Shown one piece after another: positions 12,001 to 22,655 of a stretch of 64,000 bases of DNA (the first letter of the stretch is position 1; every line of letters begins with the position of its first letter). Position numbers and translations under genes: made by a program. Origin of the DNA: Cristatella mucedo (lineage: Eukaryota; Bryozoa; Phylactolaemata; Cristatellidae); assembly GCA_009760855.2 (NCBI GenBank), contig WPIO01000012.1:7191501-7255500 (forward strand), read 5' to 3'. Below the pieces are notes generated by a model. It had not been told where the DNA came from. It saw only the letters and a program-made list of their open reading frames with translations, and searched no databases.

Positions 12001-15000
12001 AAAGCGATATCAGGAATGTGAGGGGGACGGGCTGACATTTTGGATGGCCACGAGTCCACCGGGGCCTATAATCCTAATTAATGCCTTCACTTAAGCAATG
12101 CAACTCACAAAAAACTCAAACGAAGCTAATGCCAGAGCTATAACATAAAGTGGCTAAATAAGGCAGCTGTCTTCGACGTCGCCCGGTCTGAATTAGCTTC
12201 AGCAGATTCGCTAGCTTCTAGCAATTATTCTACAAAACCCCTACGGCCAAATCATGTAAAACAAATAGCTCTAGGGATTAAGGTGGGTCATCTCCTCCCA
12301 CCTCGCCTGGCATTTGCACAAATACTATGACTCCACCCATATTGCAGCTCCATCCTACACACCTGCATCTGCCTTGTGTTAGGTACACCCAATTCAATAG
12401 GTCATGCTACAAAAAAAAGCATTGCTCATTGCTTACCTGCAGGTTTGCTGGCTTGATCTTGCTGTTATCCCAGATGCATTGAATCTGGGCCTTTGAGAAG
12501 TTGGACAATCCGATCGCTCTGACCAGACCATCATCGACAAGCTTTTCCATTTCCTGTTTAAATCAGGGTCGTTGGGGTATGGAGTACTACCACCAGGCGA
12601 TATGCACGAAGATTCATCAAGCCGCTGACTGAGTGAGCAAAGGCTGCAGCTGTACAGCTGCTAACGGCATACTGAGAGCAGACAGCGATGCAGTTGCTGC
12701 AGACAGCGATGCAGTTGCTGCAGACATCCAGAACATCGCTGGGGTGAACGAAACGTGACTGGACAAGCTTGCCTATTTCCAGCACCCGGTTCCTGCCGGC
12801 CGGCCCATTAAGTCAAACATCCTTTCCTTGACAGAGCAGCGCTATCAAGGCTCCGGCTTTGCGTGGCTCAAGAATCACTCGCTGCAATGTGTGCTTGTGC
12901 GATCGCCAAACGTCAGCCGTGAAAAAACACTACACGATATGCATATCTCTTCACATAGGAAAGTGCCTATCAATCGGCTAGAGTCGGTCTGTGAGCGCAG
13001 CCGGGATACATTTTGGCCTGGGGGATTGTGTCAAGAAATATGCAGCAGCATTGATGATAAATAAATTGTGCATCTGAGAGCACCTCAGGTATGTCGAAAA
13101 ATGCAGGAGGAACTGACAGTAGTTGCCTAAGGCAGCCTCATAAACCTACGTTCTTCCCACAACCAGCACCAACGACAAAACTATGTCCTACTTCAATTCG
13201 ATGAGCAAGCATCGAGTTCGTGACGAATAGACAAAATGAAAGCTCTATAATTTTTCATTACTTGGGGTTCCATAAAAATCTTGGCTCCATCTATAACAAT
13301 AAATAGCTGATTTAAAAGCCTCATTTGTATGGTAGCAGAAAAGCTTCAACGGCTATCACCACCGCTTGCAGTGGGCAATAAAGGATCGCCCACTGCGGTA
13401 CTCGAACCCACGACCCGATCGTAAAGAGCAAACATCTTACCTCCAGGGCAAAGACCCAAGGGCATATGAGTAATAGTTATAGATTAGATTGATGACATTT
13501 ACTCACGTCGAATGAGGTGCTCTATGAGTACATTCATCCACCTGTGGCAGTGCGGCCATCCCCCCCCCCCGCAGCACGCGCACACACACAAAAGTAGGTT
13601 GTTGCTTCAGTTTTTGGACGCTGGAAAAAACTGAACTAATTTGGTCTGGTGATTCGATGAAGATACTTTGACGAGTAATAATTCTAGTCAATCATTACCA
13701 TCAGTACTCAAGAGATCAGGCATTCTAATTACGTGCAGAGCAACAACTAAATGAAAGGTAATCAGCTTTTTACGATTATAATAAATATGGAGATTTATAT
13801 GACACTAAAAGGTGTCCAGAAAGCCGCCTGGGCAGCAAGCAGTTCAGCATAGTGCAATTTATTCTGCTCTTCCACAGTGCTTTCTTAAGATGCAAGCAAA
13901 AGCTGAAATGTTAGCCAAATTTACGCCTGCATTCGGTTTGAGGCTAAGTATAGCAGAGGTTCAAGCATAGCTTCTACTTCGGATGCTGTTAGTTATCTTT
14001 CACCTCAGCACATCTTGCTTCAGTTTATTTGTCACCCACACGGTATGCCAGACACAGCAGGCTAGAACGTCAGCTACCAGTGTTGAATCTGAAGATTAAG
14101 CTTGCACTTGTATCTTTATGCAAAACAGTTGTACAGCTAGGCATTACTTGACAGCAGTCAAACTAACGTGCCACTGTGATTAGGAGAAGCACTAGGAGAA
14201 AAACATAACAGAAGAATAGTTGAAAGCAAATCGCACAGCCACTGGCTATAGTGCCAGGAAAGCAGCATGACACAGTTTATGATTTGCCTGACACCAGTCC
14301 CAAGTTGAGCCACGGTCCATCAGTTTCACGAATCACGGTTGTCAGACCACTACCCTGGCTATCCCCACGGGCTTACAAAACCCGTCCATAAGGTGCAAGC
14401 ATTCCACCTAGCTGCCTTAAAAAACGTGCTAGAAGTTCTGCTTACATCGAACAGAACCACCCAAGCGCGCAATGCAATTGCTAGTGAGGTACACTAATGT
14501 GAAACAGCCGAAGAGGACGGATGCCATGTGGCTTGGGGATTAGCAGTTAGCCCACTTCCGAAAACCTAATGTTTTTGCTGGCAGGGCTGAGGTAAGAAAT
14601 GTTTCTGCCAGCCTCACCTTCCATGTGTCGAGAGGATCGACAACGGCTGTCTTGAAGGCTCTGTTCTCATCCTTAGGAAAAAGAACTCCATCCTTTAGAC
14701 CTTCGTTCTGCAATGCAGAATGGCAAGTCGTGCTACCTAGGCGACACAGGCACTTAAGTTTCCACCACCACGACTGAACTATTGCAGCTACTTCCGGTAA
14801 GAGGCACGGGCACCAGCTGCAATACAAAAAACCATGTCCGCCATACAATCATCCAGCGTCATCCAGCATCTCATCTCTGTACACTGTATTTTCGATGGCC
14901 GTACAAAAGTAGAAGCATGGAGAAGAAGCAGCAATTTGAGGGTTATAGTGGTTCAATCAACCATTTAAAGTTTTCGTGTATCACCAAAAATCTTGTATTC

Positions 15001-18000
15001 ACTGGGTGTCCATCGGCACTGATCGGTTGTTATGCAACAAGCTGAATCAAAGACAGCAAAGCTGCAACGGCATATGACAACAAAGCATCTGCATGCACAG
15101 GCACTAAATGACTATTGCTTAAATTCAAATGATATCCTCCAATAACTTTTGTCCTTTCCTTTTGCCAAATAAGGCCTACGTCAAGCACTACATGTACAAT
15201 GTGGTCGAAAGATGTAAAAGGCAATAAGCCTTCAAACCCCTGGGTCACCAGAACATTCGCCAGCAGAGAGAGGGAGAGAGAGGCAGTGGAGACGGTTAGG
15301 GGACAGAGAGAAAAAACAAAGGATAAACACAGAGATAGAGAGACTATGGCCGACTATCTGACAGATAAAGTTGGGACAATGGAGAGAGGGAGACAGAAGC
15401 TGATAAAAGCAAGGCGCTCGTATTTTCTATGCATACATACACTGAAGGCAACCGGAAAGTGAATGAGATAGAGGTCGATGTAGCTGGTTCTCAGCTTCTT
15501 CAGTGACAGCTCAGTCATGGGCCTCACGTCCGCCGGCGCCATCGCAGCCATGGCGAGCTGTAATAAATATTGCAACGAGGCTGACACACATGCACAGCCT
15601 ATTAAAACAGAAACTACAGAAACAGAAATGCACAAATATACCCCCTGTTCAACGTATACAGATATGATCTACCTCAATTATAAAAAGTGATACGGCAGCC
15701 ACATTTATTGTACATAGTACCGAAATCCCACCAAAGGGTTATCGTAGCACCAGCAGTTAGGAGAATGCATCGTGTTGTCACCTTAAGTTGAACTCATGAA
15801 CTCTGGAACTGGAAACAAGAGCAGTGCCAAGTAAGCCATTCTAATCGATGATGAGTTTCTAGAACGAGCGTCGCTTATAATTGACAGATTTCAGGTTCAC
15901 GTCCTTGTGAGACTCGTTAATTTTTTGCAATAGAAGTCCGAAGGTAGAGGTATAGACTCAGTATTATCAAACTGTGTTGGTATACTCGGCCACTAAGTCC
16001 TGCCTCCACATCCACATTGTGCAATGGCTGAAAGAGAATAAATTCGTTTGATCTCGTACTTTTTATGTACAGGATGGGGATGGCCAACGGGTACTGACAG
16101 CCCAAAATGCCAACTAACATGCCCTTTCTACCTTCTAATGATCGGATGCCTTTGACATGGTCAAGATATGGCCCCTATTTGGACTAGGTGTAGCTACGTC
16201 AATGCTTATAGTAGCACTGGGTAAAGTTTAGTTGTGGCTAAGTAGGGTTGAAATGAGTGAAGTTATATTGCTGAATTCTGATTCAGTTTATTTAATCGAA
16301 GACATGTGCCTTAGTTGTGCTTCCGAACAGCACTCTTTCAAACTCTTGAATATGCAAATGTGGATGTGTATGCACTCCTGTACATGAACTTGCATTAATA
16401 TCTGTCGGCAAGCATATGGCATGTGCGATTCAGCATGGTGCCAAATATCCAGGGTTGGTGATGTTAGCATATCTGATTCACAGCTCAAATGTGCGAACCA
16501 GCTGGTATGTCTCAGTAAGACAAGCTGTACTAAGAAACCTACACATGAGGCACTTGTCGCAGTACGAAGTCGGCTCACTAAAGGATCTTTGCCTTTGATT
16601 CTTTGGTGAACGTCGATGCCCCACTTCGGGCTGCACCAGAGCGGCTTGCAGGAGCGTAAGAGTAAAAAGCATTTTGCAATGAGCAGCAACCACAATTCAT
16701 GCTTGACATCATGGGTCCAAAAGGAAGGCACCCTATGTTCCACTAAATGCCTGTCTTTGCCTCGATACTGTTTACTGCTGCACAAGTGATAGCAGATAAA
16801 GTGCAACAGGCGAGTAAAACATAATGTCAATGTACTTCAAATTTAAACCTGCAGTGCACAAACAGTATCTAGTCAGCAGAGTGCCAAGCGGTGCTGATTA
16901 GCAGCAAAGAAAGACTAAACCCTACACTGCGAAGGGGAGAGTGAGGATGCTGCAACAGCAGAGCAACCTCTACGCATTGCAAGACTAGCCAAAATGTCAC
17001 CAAACCGAGCAGCGAGGCCTCAAACAAATCGCAAACTGGTTATGGTGTTAAATCAGTGATTCTTTATTAGTTACTGCTTCCATGCAAAGCCTTCGCTCAT
17101 AAGCTCCTCATGACATTTACAGCAGAAAGCTGAATAATCTTAGGTAAAAGAGAGACAGACAGAAAGAGCCGGACAAAGAGACAGCGACGCAGACATAAAG
17201 GGACAGTGACTGTGAAATAGCAAGTGAGACAGACAACTAAAGACAGACTGGGTGAGTAAGAAGAGAAACCGAAAGACATTGAAAGAGACCAATAGACAAA
17301 GGCCTACAGAACGGCCAACAAAGACAGACAAGCATGTTCAGAGAAATAGACAGAATAGAGAGTCAACCAAAGAGAAGCAGAGACACAGAGCAACATAGAC
17401 ACACACATAGAGAGAGCTGCCTACAAACTATCTCTTATGATAAATGGTCAAGTCTAGGCAACGTCACCATAGCACAGATGCACCTGCCTGAGTATAAAAA
17501 AACGACTGGGCGACAGTCGGGGCACTTTGAGTTCTTGCTCGGACATCAAACCATCAGGGACTGACACGACGTCTATGCAGCCCCATAACATTACTTTATT
17601 GCATCTTTGTTCAAGAACTCCTTACACCTTAACACCTGAATAGGCTAGCTCCACCTATCAAATGGTTGCAAGAGTCGTTAGTCACAGATGAGCAGCGTTG
17701 GAGCTTAGTTTAAGAGAACCGGCTATTACCTTGGTGACAATAAAAAGGTCCTCTCGCTTGACGACGCCTTTGCTGATTTTCTCCTCCACCGCCTCGCCGA
17801 TTTCGTGCTCATTTTCGTAATTCTGGGCTGTGTCGATGTGGCGATAGCCTGCGTCGATAGCAACCCTAACTGCATCACCGACCTCGCCAACCTTGGACTG
17901 CCAAAGAGAGCACAGCGAAACATTTAACTGCCAGCTCCCATAGCAATTGCTGCAACCTGCAATAGTACAGAGTAGGGCTCTTATGCTGACCAACAACTCC

Positions 18001-19156
18001 TGCCACGACTTGGCTAATTCATAATTAGCTGAACGGCTGCAACTGCTTAAGCCTCCCGTGTCCTCAGGTCCTCTGTGGACAATAAAGTAGCTGTTCCATT
18101 TCTAAGCTTAAAGCCAGTTGGTAACAGAAGCTCTTGCTCTGTGGGTCCTAGACTGTGGAACTCACTTCCACGATTCTCATGCAACAACATATACTCTCCT
18201 GCTACCGCCTGAGGCATATCCTTTCCAGCGGTCCTGAGCTGCTACTTCCATGCTACCCACCACCTCAACTGCTATCTTGACTCATCTATGGTTCTCACTT
18301 TCTCTTTGTTGCATGAGATGAAGTCTGTTGGCTACCGAATGTGTACCGAAAGCTGCTTAGGCTTTGAGTGGGCTACACAAAACTCACCTGCGTATCACCC
18401 ACATAGCCTTTGTGACTTTGTAGAGTTACAGACGGAGATACGTAACATTACATTGCAGCAGGCTGCTTGTGGCTGAGAGTCATGCAAAGTGCACGGCTGC
18501 ACTTGCCTTTGGGTGGTCGACAAGAAATTAAGCAATACAGCCCGATCGTACGAGTTAGGTGCAAACCACATACTTTAGGCCGTCCGGCAATAGAGCAAAT
18601 GGTCGTTCACCGGCTGCAAAATACCTACCGTCTGAAAGCTCTTCTTTTGAGGTCCGAGTCAGTGAAAGGGGTGAGTTGGCCATGCAAAACCGGCTCGGCA
18701 GGGCCTCCTCTACGAAATGTCCAGCTGTGCCGGCCGCGAAGAAGCATGAACTGGCTATCAAGCAGACTACTCGGCAGCTTAGTACGGAGTAGCCGAAAAG
18801 AAGTTCACCCTGAGCTAGGATTGCTGAGTAAATGCAGCGGTGGGGCGTGAGCGTTTCCTTTCCCCAGCACGAAATCCTCATAATCGAGAGGCTAATTATT
18901 GCAGGTGTGCCCATAGGATGCCCCAGACGCAGCAAATTACGCTCGAGCGCCCCCGTCCAATAGTACAGGAGCAGGGAATCGCGCGAGCCAAACGGCCCAT
19001 TGAGCACTTGCAGCCACAGAACGTCGAACGTGTCTACTTCGATGGACGCCGAGGTCCGAATGCCGGTTGCGAAAATGAGCAGGTTACCTGCCACGTCCCA
19101 AGTCCAAATATCGGCATGTCTTTGCCATTGTTAAGACGGAGCGATGGGACGGCCAT
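877..19156 (-). CDS. Aldo-keto reductase copy B (AKR1-type), 9 coding exons
   Basis: The gene encodes a 324-residue NADPH-dependent carbonyl reductase of the AKR1 type with a TIM-barrel fold, probably cytosolic because no signal peptide or membrane segment is seen. Exons in transcription order are 19156-19088, 17897-17730, 15557-15441, 14707-14618, 12553-12437, 10742-10636, 9928-9763, 4369-4281 and 928-877. All introns are GT-AG and the phases add up to one open frame. Family marks are [10 protein letters not shown] near the N-terminus, [11 protein letters not shown] carrying catalytic Asp45 and Tyr50, Lys79 at the end of exon 2, LIHFP with His112, the IPKSV cofactor-site motif, and a short HPFFP C-terminus. 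The start ATG has G at -3 and +4. It lies downstream of copy A in the same orientation and is clearly its tandem duplicate. The nearest ATTAAA downstream is about 490 nt away, so the 3' end is unresolved. The physiological substrate cannot be read from sequence. Confidence 0.9.
929..4280 (-). other. AKR-B intron 8
   Basis: It holds a SINE-I copy (2353-2482) and a short plus-strand open frame (3117-3269, see finding). About 2.5 kb around them shows nothing recognisable. Confidence 0.7.
2353..2482 (+). mobile_element. SINE-I (tRNA-like head, LINE-like tail)
   Basis: A-box-like TTAAGGTGCTCGC and B-box-like GGGCTCGAGCCCC, followed by GCGCCTGAATAGAGA and a diverged GTGCTATACAATGAA tail. Confidence 0.75.
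4281..4369 (-). CDS. AKR copy B exon 8 (residues 279-308)
   Basis: It begins [18 protein letters not shown], the last barrel strand and helix, and ends two bases into Gly308 before GTATGC. It lies 5.4 kb from exon 7 across a repeat-filled intron. Confidence 0.9.
4914..5972 (-). mobile_element. CR1/L2-group LINE, family 1, 5'-truncated, 3' ORF2 intact
   Basis: About 250 codons run open without a stop from [19 protein letters not shown] to FRTAFSGSL, the post-YADD thumb and C-terminal part of a non-LTR reverse transcriptase. Recurrent blocks are [47 protein letters not shown] and [11 protein letters not shown]. The element ends (read on minus) with the GCGCC/GGCGC-type hairpin and (ATT)n. The 5' break is at about 5972 and the RT palm is missing. 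This is the least damaged family-1 C-terminus in the window. Confidence 0.88.
8635..8785 (-). mobile_element. SINE-II (tRNA-derived, distinct body)
   Basis: Read on minus: B box GGTTCGAGTC and the family body GGCGATCCTTTATTGCCC, then GATGGTATAG-like sequence. It is diverged from the other two copies. Confidence 0.6.
8961..9033. repeat. (TA)n microsatellite
   Basis: About 73 nt of TA units with two CA interruptions. Confidence 0.95.
9256..9330 (-). mobile_element. Family-1 LINE 3' tail fragment
   Basis: It shows the CACCCTCAGAGAACAC and AATCTCTTT block of the reversed tail hairpin only; strongly decayed. Confidence 0.5.
9467..9642 (+). mobile_element. Family-1 LINE 3' UTR and tail
   Basis: It has the family-1 3' UTR (AACCATGTTATTCATTTTGT, AAGCATGAT), the hairpin AAAGCGCC...GGCGCTT and an (ATT)n end. 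No coding part is retained. Confidence 0.8.
9763..9928 (-). CDS. AKR copy B exon 7 (residues 223-278)
   Basis: It completes codon 223, then encodes the loop B region, [32 protein letters not shown] and ADRVRSNFQ. The IPKS, Arg and Asn positions are the NADPH 2'-phosphate and adenine contacts in this family. The acceptor is TTAACAG and the donor GTAAGT. Confidence 0.92.
9929..10635 (-). other. AKR-B intron 6
   Basis: Nothing recognisable was seen in these 707 nt beyond the splice sites. Confidence 0.6.
10636..10742 (-). CDS. AKR copy B exon 6 (residues 188-223)
   Basis: It encodes [16 protein letters not shown] and [11 protein letters not shown], the latter a conserved AKR strand-loop contacting the cofactor. 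The exon ends two bases into codon 223 (Gly) before a GTGAGT donor. Confidence 0.92.
10743..12436 (-). other. AKR-B intron 5
   Basis: It contains a perfect 16-bp inverted repeat at 11731-11771. No LINE or SINE was recognised. Confidence 0.6.
11731..11771. repeat. Perfect 16-bp inverted repeat, 9-nt loop
   Basis: GCTGATTATTTACCAG at 11731-11746 is exactly complementary to 11756-11771. Confidence 0.9.
12437..12553 (-). CDS. AKR copy B exon 5 (residues 149-187)
   Basis: It contains [15 protein letters not shown], a standard AKR core motif, and ends IKPANLQ. The donor is a consensus GTAAGC, unlike the GC donor at the same place in copy A. Confidence 0.93.
12679..12720. repeat. 21-bp direct tandem repeat, two units
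   Basis: The unit CAGACAGCGATGCAGTTGCT plus G occurs twice exactly, followed by a partial third start CAGACA. Confidence 0.9.
13301..13462 (-). mobile_element. SINE-II
   Basis: Read on minus: GTGGGTTCGAGTACC B box, GATCCTTTATTGCCCACTGC, AAGCGGTGGTGATAGCCGTT, ending AAATCAGCTATTT. Confidence 0.72.
14618..14707 (-). CDS. AKR copy B exon 4 (residues 119-148)
   Basis: It encodes [18 protein letters not shown] followed by a DPLDTWK end. It covers the region of substrate loop A and differs from copy A at 10 of 30 residues. The acceptor is TTGCAG and the donor GTGAGG. Confidence 0.9.
14708..15440 (-). other. AKR-B intron 3
   Basis: It has a purine-rich tract (plus strand) at about 15265-15400, close to the exon 3 donor, matched in position by one in copy A intron 3. 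Confidence 0.6.
15441..15557 (-). CDS. AKR copy B exon 3 (residues 80-118)
   Basis: It contains [15 protein letters not shown]; His112 in LIH is the catalytic histidine. The acceptor is TTACAG and the donor GTATGT. This is the most conserved exon between the copies (9 of 117 nt and 2 of 39 residues differ by hand count). Confidence 0.92.
15558..17729 (-). other. AKR-B intron 2
   Basis: A degenerate GACA/GAGA-rich tract lies at about 17150-17400. The long minus-strand open frame at 16288-16830 has no recognisable protein features. Otherwise nothing was seen. Confidence 0.6.
17730..17897 (-). CDS. AKR copy B exon 2 (residues 24-79)
   Basis: It contains [18 protein letters not shown], which matches the aldo-keto reductase signature and places catalytic Asp45 and Tyr50. 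The exon ends in LFIVTK, where Lys79 is the catalytic lysine. The acceptor is GGCAG and the donor GTAATA. Confidence 0.93.
17898..19087 (-). other. AKR-B intron 1
   Basis: It contains a plus-strand family-2 LINE 3' fragment (18035-18465). The rest has no recognisable element. Confidence 0.65.
18035..18465 (+). mobile_element. Family-2 LINE 3' fragment
   Basis: It contains the family-2 blocks for [29 protein letters not shown] and AGTTACAGACGGAGATA, and ends ACATTACATT. It is 5'-truncated and frameshifted. Confidence 0.78.
19088..19156 (-). CDS. AKR copy B exon 1 (residues 1-23)
   Basis: It encodes the start Met and the hallmark PIFGLGTWQ strand. The exon ends CAG before a GTAACC donor. It differs from copy A exon 1 at two residues (Lys-Asp for Glu-Asn). 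Confidence 0.88.
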
Positions 19157-20696
19157 GACGAGCAGATTGAATGACGCCTCAAGGTCGCTGCTAAACTGCA
19201 AGTCATGGTAGGACTTGTTTAGGGGGGGGGCTTAATCCGGCACTTTCATGTATTCATACGAGGGATAGTCATGGAGGGGGTAGATGAGGATGTGGCATAG
19301 CGGCTTCAGAAGATCACAAAATCATGCCGAGAAAATCTTCAAGCGCCAATCTGTCGCCAGCATCCAGAGACCGTCGGAAGGTGATGGGTGGAAGAAAGAA
19401 ATGCGTTTGGAAGGATCGGGTAAATGTTTGATGTATGTATAGCAGTAATGGCTTCGCACAGTGATTTCCAAGTTTAAAATTGCATTAAATAAATGTTGTC
19501 CCCATCGAACATACGAACCCTAAACCCTCTCCAAATCAAATGTCGATCCAATCTCCTATAACCGTATTTGTTTATGGTACCTTTCAAATGATAAGCATGT
19601 TAGAAATCGGATCTAAGCTGTTTAAGATTTCCTCATATAAAGGAAAGCATTAAAAATCTTTATAAAAATCGTGTCTAAGCCGGTTATAAGCCGGAATCAA
19701 CATATCTACGGATTTACTTATCTCTGCATCAAATGCAACTTCCCGTGTCCCAACTTGTTGAACCTTGGTATATCAAAGTACAGGTTTGCAGCTTGTTGAG
19801 TTACACGCTTGTGACTTTCAAACAGCTTCATTTAGGTTGTAGTTGTATGCCTTGAAAATGCCTTAACCCGGCCCATACAGAACGGATCCGGGTGAGATTT
19901 CGAGATAAGCTGCCACGGACGCGATAGGGTCGTGAAGCTGTAGTCCCGAGTCTCAGCAGCCCCTGTCGCATCTCGACTTATGCAGCGAGACTACGCTTAT
20001 ACATGGCCTCAGCTTGTGCACTAAAATTTCTTGATGGATCTGTGGAGACACCAAGTAAATTATAGATTAGAAGCAGCCAGTGAGAGCAGGGGGGGGTCAT
20101 CACATTCGCAGGGGGCGGAGCTGAAGAGACCTGTCGGGGCAGCACCTGGGCTGCCTGCTAGTCACATCCTGGACCGTGCCAGAGAAGCCTGTCCGAGGTG
20201 CACAGCTTCCAGGTCTGTCTTCACGATCAACTTCAACGCTTGCAGATTCAGAGTACGTCTCCAGAAAAAGAGACTTGGCTACGTGAGGACAGGAGAGAAA
20301 AATGTCTTAAATGTCTTACTAGTTGCATAAGATTAAGTATGCTGAAGAGGTAGTGCGGTTTGATTATATGCAGGCCAGTACCACTTCTTTCCTAAACAGC
20401 TGTTGGGACTCATCGAGAGGGGCCTGGGCATAGCTGTGGTCTGCCTCTAATGAGGCGTGGACACAGGCCGGTAACCTGCTAATGAACAAATGGTGGATTC
20501 ACCATCAGGGTCGGCCAGGGGACATCAGGAGTCGAGGAGAGGAGAGTCGAGTGGGAGAAGGGGGCGAAAGGAGCCGTTTGTCCTTCGGCTTCGTGCGTCG
20601 TGCAATAAACTGTTGGTATTGTTCATCGGCTGGCTCTCTGCTGTGCGAATCGAATGACACAAACTACAGGTAGCATACCAATTGGTTAATGATAAC

Positions 20697-20900
20697 ACAG
20701 TTTCAGCATGCATAAGCAAATAAAGGACAAGTGGTTCGGAGCAAATATTGTGAGGAACATGATGGCTTTTAGCTTCTTTTTAAATTTCGTCACGTCAAGA
20801 GATGTCAGGACATCAGGGGCAAATGAACTGAAAGAGCACTCTCCAAGGATTTAAGGTTGGCTAACGGCACAGCTCAATGATTTGAGTCAAAAGCAGTTGG
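20697..20900 (-). mobile_element. Diverged family-1-like LINE fragment
   Basis: Read on minus, it resembles the family-1 C-terminal coding end and start of the 3' UTR (CTCCAAGGATTTAAGGTT region). It is heavily mutated. Confidence 0.5.
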
Positions 20901-21034
20901 CACTAACCCAGACTGATTGGTAAGTGATTCGGATAGGTATGCCGAAGCCCACGAATGGACCAAAAAGCCAATGACAAAGCCTCAAGTCGATTTGCTACTT
21001 GATGGAGGAGTGCAATGCTTCCTTTACACCATAT

Positions 21035-21108
21035 GTCGAGTGCCTAGACAGAGATTGAGTTCTCTGATGGCACCATACAAATGCATTACAATTATTATTA
21101 TTATTAAG
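21035..21108 (+). mobile_element. Family-1-type LINE tail
   Basis: It has AGTGCCTAGACAGAGATTGA followed by GTTCTCTGA and an (ATT)n end. Only the tail is retained. Confidence 0.6.
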
Positions 21109-21292
21109 TCAGCTGGAAGGAGTACAACGTGGCAATTGCTATATTAACGACAGACGTGCCTAGCTGATTGTAAAACTGTCGATATAGTGCTGTCAAGTAA
21201 AAGAAAACTAAAAACCTACCACTATACTTACAGCATATGCTCAATGCTCATGATTTATCCTTGGTTTGCTGCTAACACTGTATATGTTATGA

Positions 21293-22655
21293 GCTGTCTT
21301 CGACAGTGGCTCGTAAAAACTTTAACTAGCTCCTTAGTTCTGTCTCGGCTTGATTATTTTAATTCACTTTTGGCTGGGCTACCAAAGAAAGCAACTAGGC
21401 CACTGCAGCTGACTATGAATATGGCTGCAAGACTAGTCTTCAAGTACCATAGGTTTGAGCACGTGTCTCCTTTGCTAAAAAAAAAAGCTAGGATGGATGC
21501 CGGTTGAGCAACGGGTAAAGAGCAAAGTTCTTACACTGACATACAAGGCCTGCCACGGCTTAGCTCCGTCTTACCTAGCTGAACTGCTGCACCAGTTTCA
21601 GCCTCTTCGTGCTCCCAGGTCCTGTATGGACAATAAATTAGCTGTTCTATTCCTCCGCTTAAAGACCATTGGCGACAGAAGCTTTAGCTCTGCAGGTCCT
21701 AGACTGTGGAACTCGCTTCCACAATTCTTACACAACGACAACTATTCTTGTGCTGCCGACTATGGCTCATCCTTTCCAGCAGTTCTGAGCTGCTACTTCC
21801 ATGCTACTCACTACCTTCCTGTAACTCACTGCTTGATGGCCTACCGGCATGTGCAATCATGCGCTTACATCTAGTGCAAAACTCTGCAGCTAGGCTTGTC
21901 TGTCGTGAACGTCGCAGTTGCCACATCACTCCACTTCTCGGCGACCTGCACTGGCTACCAGTCAAGCAACGGATCGACTTCAAGGTTTTGTCGCTCGCTT
22001 TTAGGTCACTTCATTCTTTGGCTCCAGCCTATCTCTCAGATCTACTCCCCCACCAGGCCAAGCATCGTACCACTCGCTTTTCGGAATACATCAGTTTACC
22101 AATGCCTCGTACAAACCTCAAATCCTTTGGAGACCGTGCATTTAGTTCGTATGCTCCCAAAGCCTGGAACTCATTCCCGACTTGCGTCACAACATCCCAG
22201 ACTTGACCACATTAAAAAATAACTTAAAAACACCAATTTAGGACAGCATTTAGTGTGTCCTTGTGATTCGTCCTTCATGTGCTTATGCATGCTGACACTA
22301 ACCACATTTGTATGCTGACCCTGTGTATGTCACCCCTAATCATGTTATTAATGTTGTTTATCAAGCATGATATTACTCACCATTCAGTCGCGTTTCCTTA
22401 TGCATCAAACGTAAAGCGCCTAGAAAGAGATTGAGTTCTCAGAGGGCGCTTTATCAAGTGCATTATTATTACTATTATTGTTATCAACTGCTTCCCTGAC
22501 TCTGCTATGCTTCCCACTTTCTCTTTGTTGCGTGAGACGAAGTCTGTTGGCTCCGAATGCGTACCGAAAGACGCTTAGGCTGTGAGTGGCTATACAAAAC
22601 TCTCCTGCGTACCACCCACGTGTTCTTTATGACTTTGCCGAGTTACAGACGGAGA
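21293..22655 (+). mobile_element. Family-2 LINE interrupted by a family-1 insertion
   Basis: Family-2 sequence covers 21293-21811 ([51 protein letters not shown]) and resumes at 22487 with the expected CAACTGC...TGACTCTGCTATGCTTC continuation, ending near 22655 after ACAGACGGAGATA. The gap is filled by family 1. There is at least one frameshift. Confidence 0.82.
21812..22486 (+). mobile_element. Family-1 LINE inserted within family 2
   Basis: It starts inside the NSLLDGLPACAI block, includes [15 protein letters not shown] and [13 protein letters not shown], then the 3' UTR, hairpin AAAGCGCC...GGGCGCTTT and an (ATT)n end. Family-2 sequence lies on both sides. No clear target-site duplication was seen. 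Confidence 0.84.

Larger units (their letters stand above)
12554..14617 (-). other. AKR-B intron 4
   Basis: It holds a 21-bp direct tandem repeat (12679-12720), a SINE-II copy (13301-13462) and a C-run near 13560. The remainder is unremarkable. Confidence 0.6.

Noticed and set aside
12720-12790. Possible decayed duplicate of AKR exon 5 (GAAATAGGCAAGCTTGTCC resembles the exon start)
   Set aside because: Only about 15 bases agree before similarity stops; too short to call a duplicated exon.
16288-16830. 180-codon open frame on minus in AKR-B intron 2
   Set aside because: No domain, no family resemblance and unusual composition; a frame of this length is expected about once by chance in six frames of 64 kb.
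18555-19094. 179-codon minus-strand open frame starting at the AKR-B exon 1 donor
   Set aside because: It begins inside the exon 1 splice donor in another frame and lies in intron 1; the translation shows no recognisable feature.
19860-20340. Plus-strand gene with a 99-codon frame (20031-20330)
   Set aside because: No recognisable domain, and it lies in the upstream flank of AKR copy B; its composition alone does not support coding.
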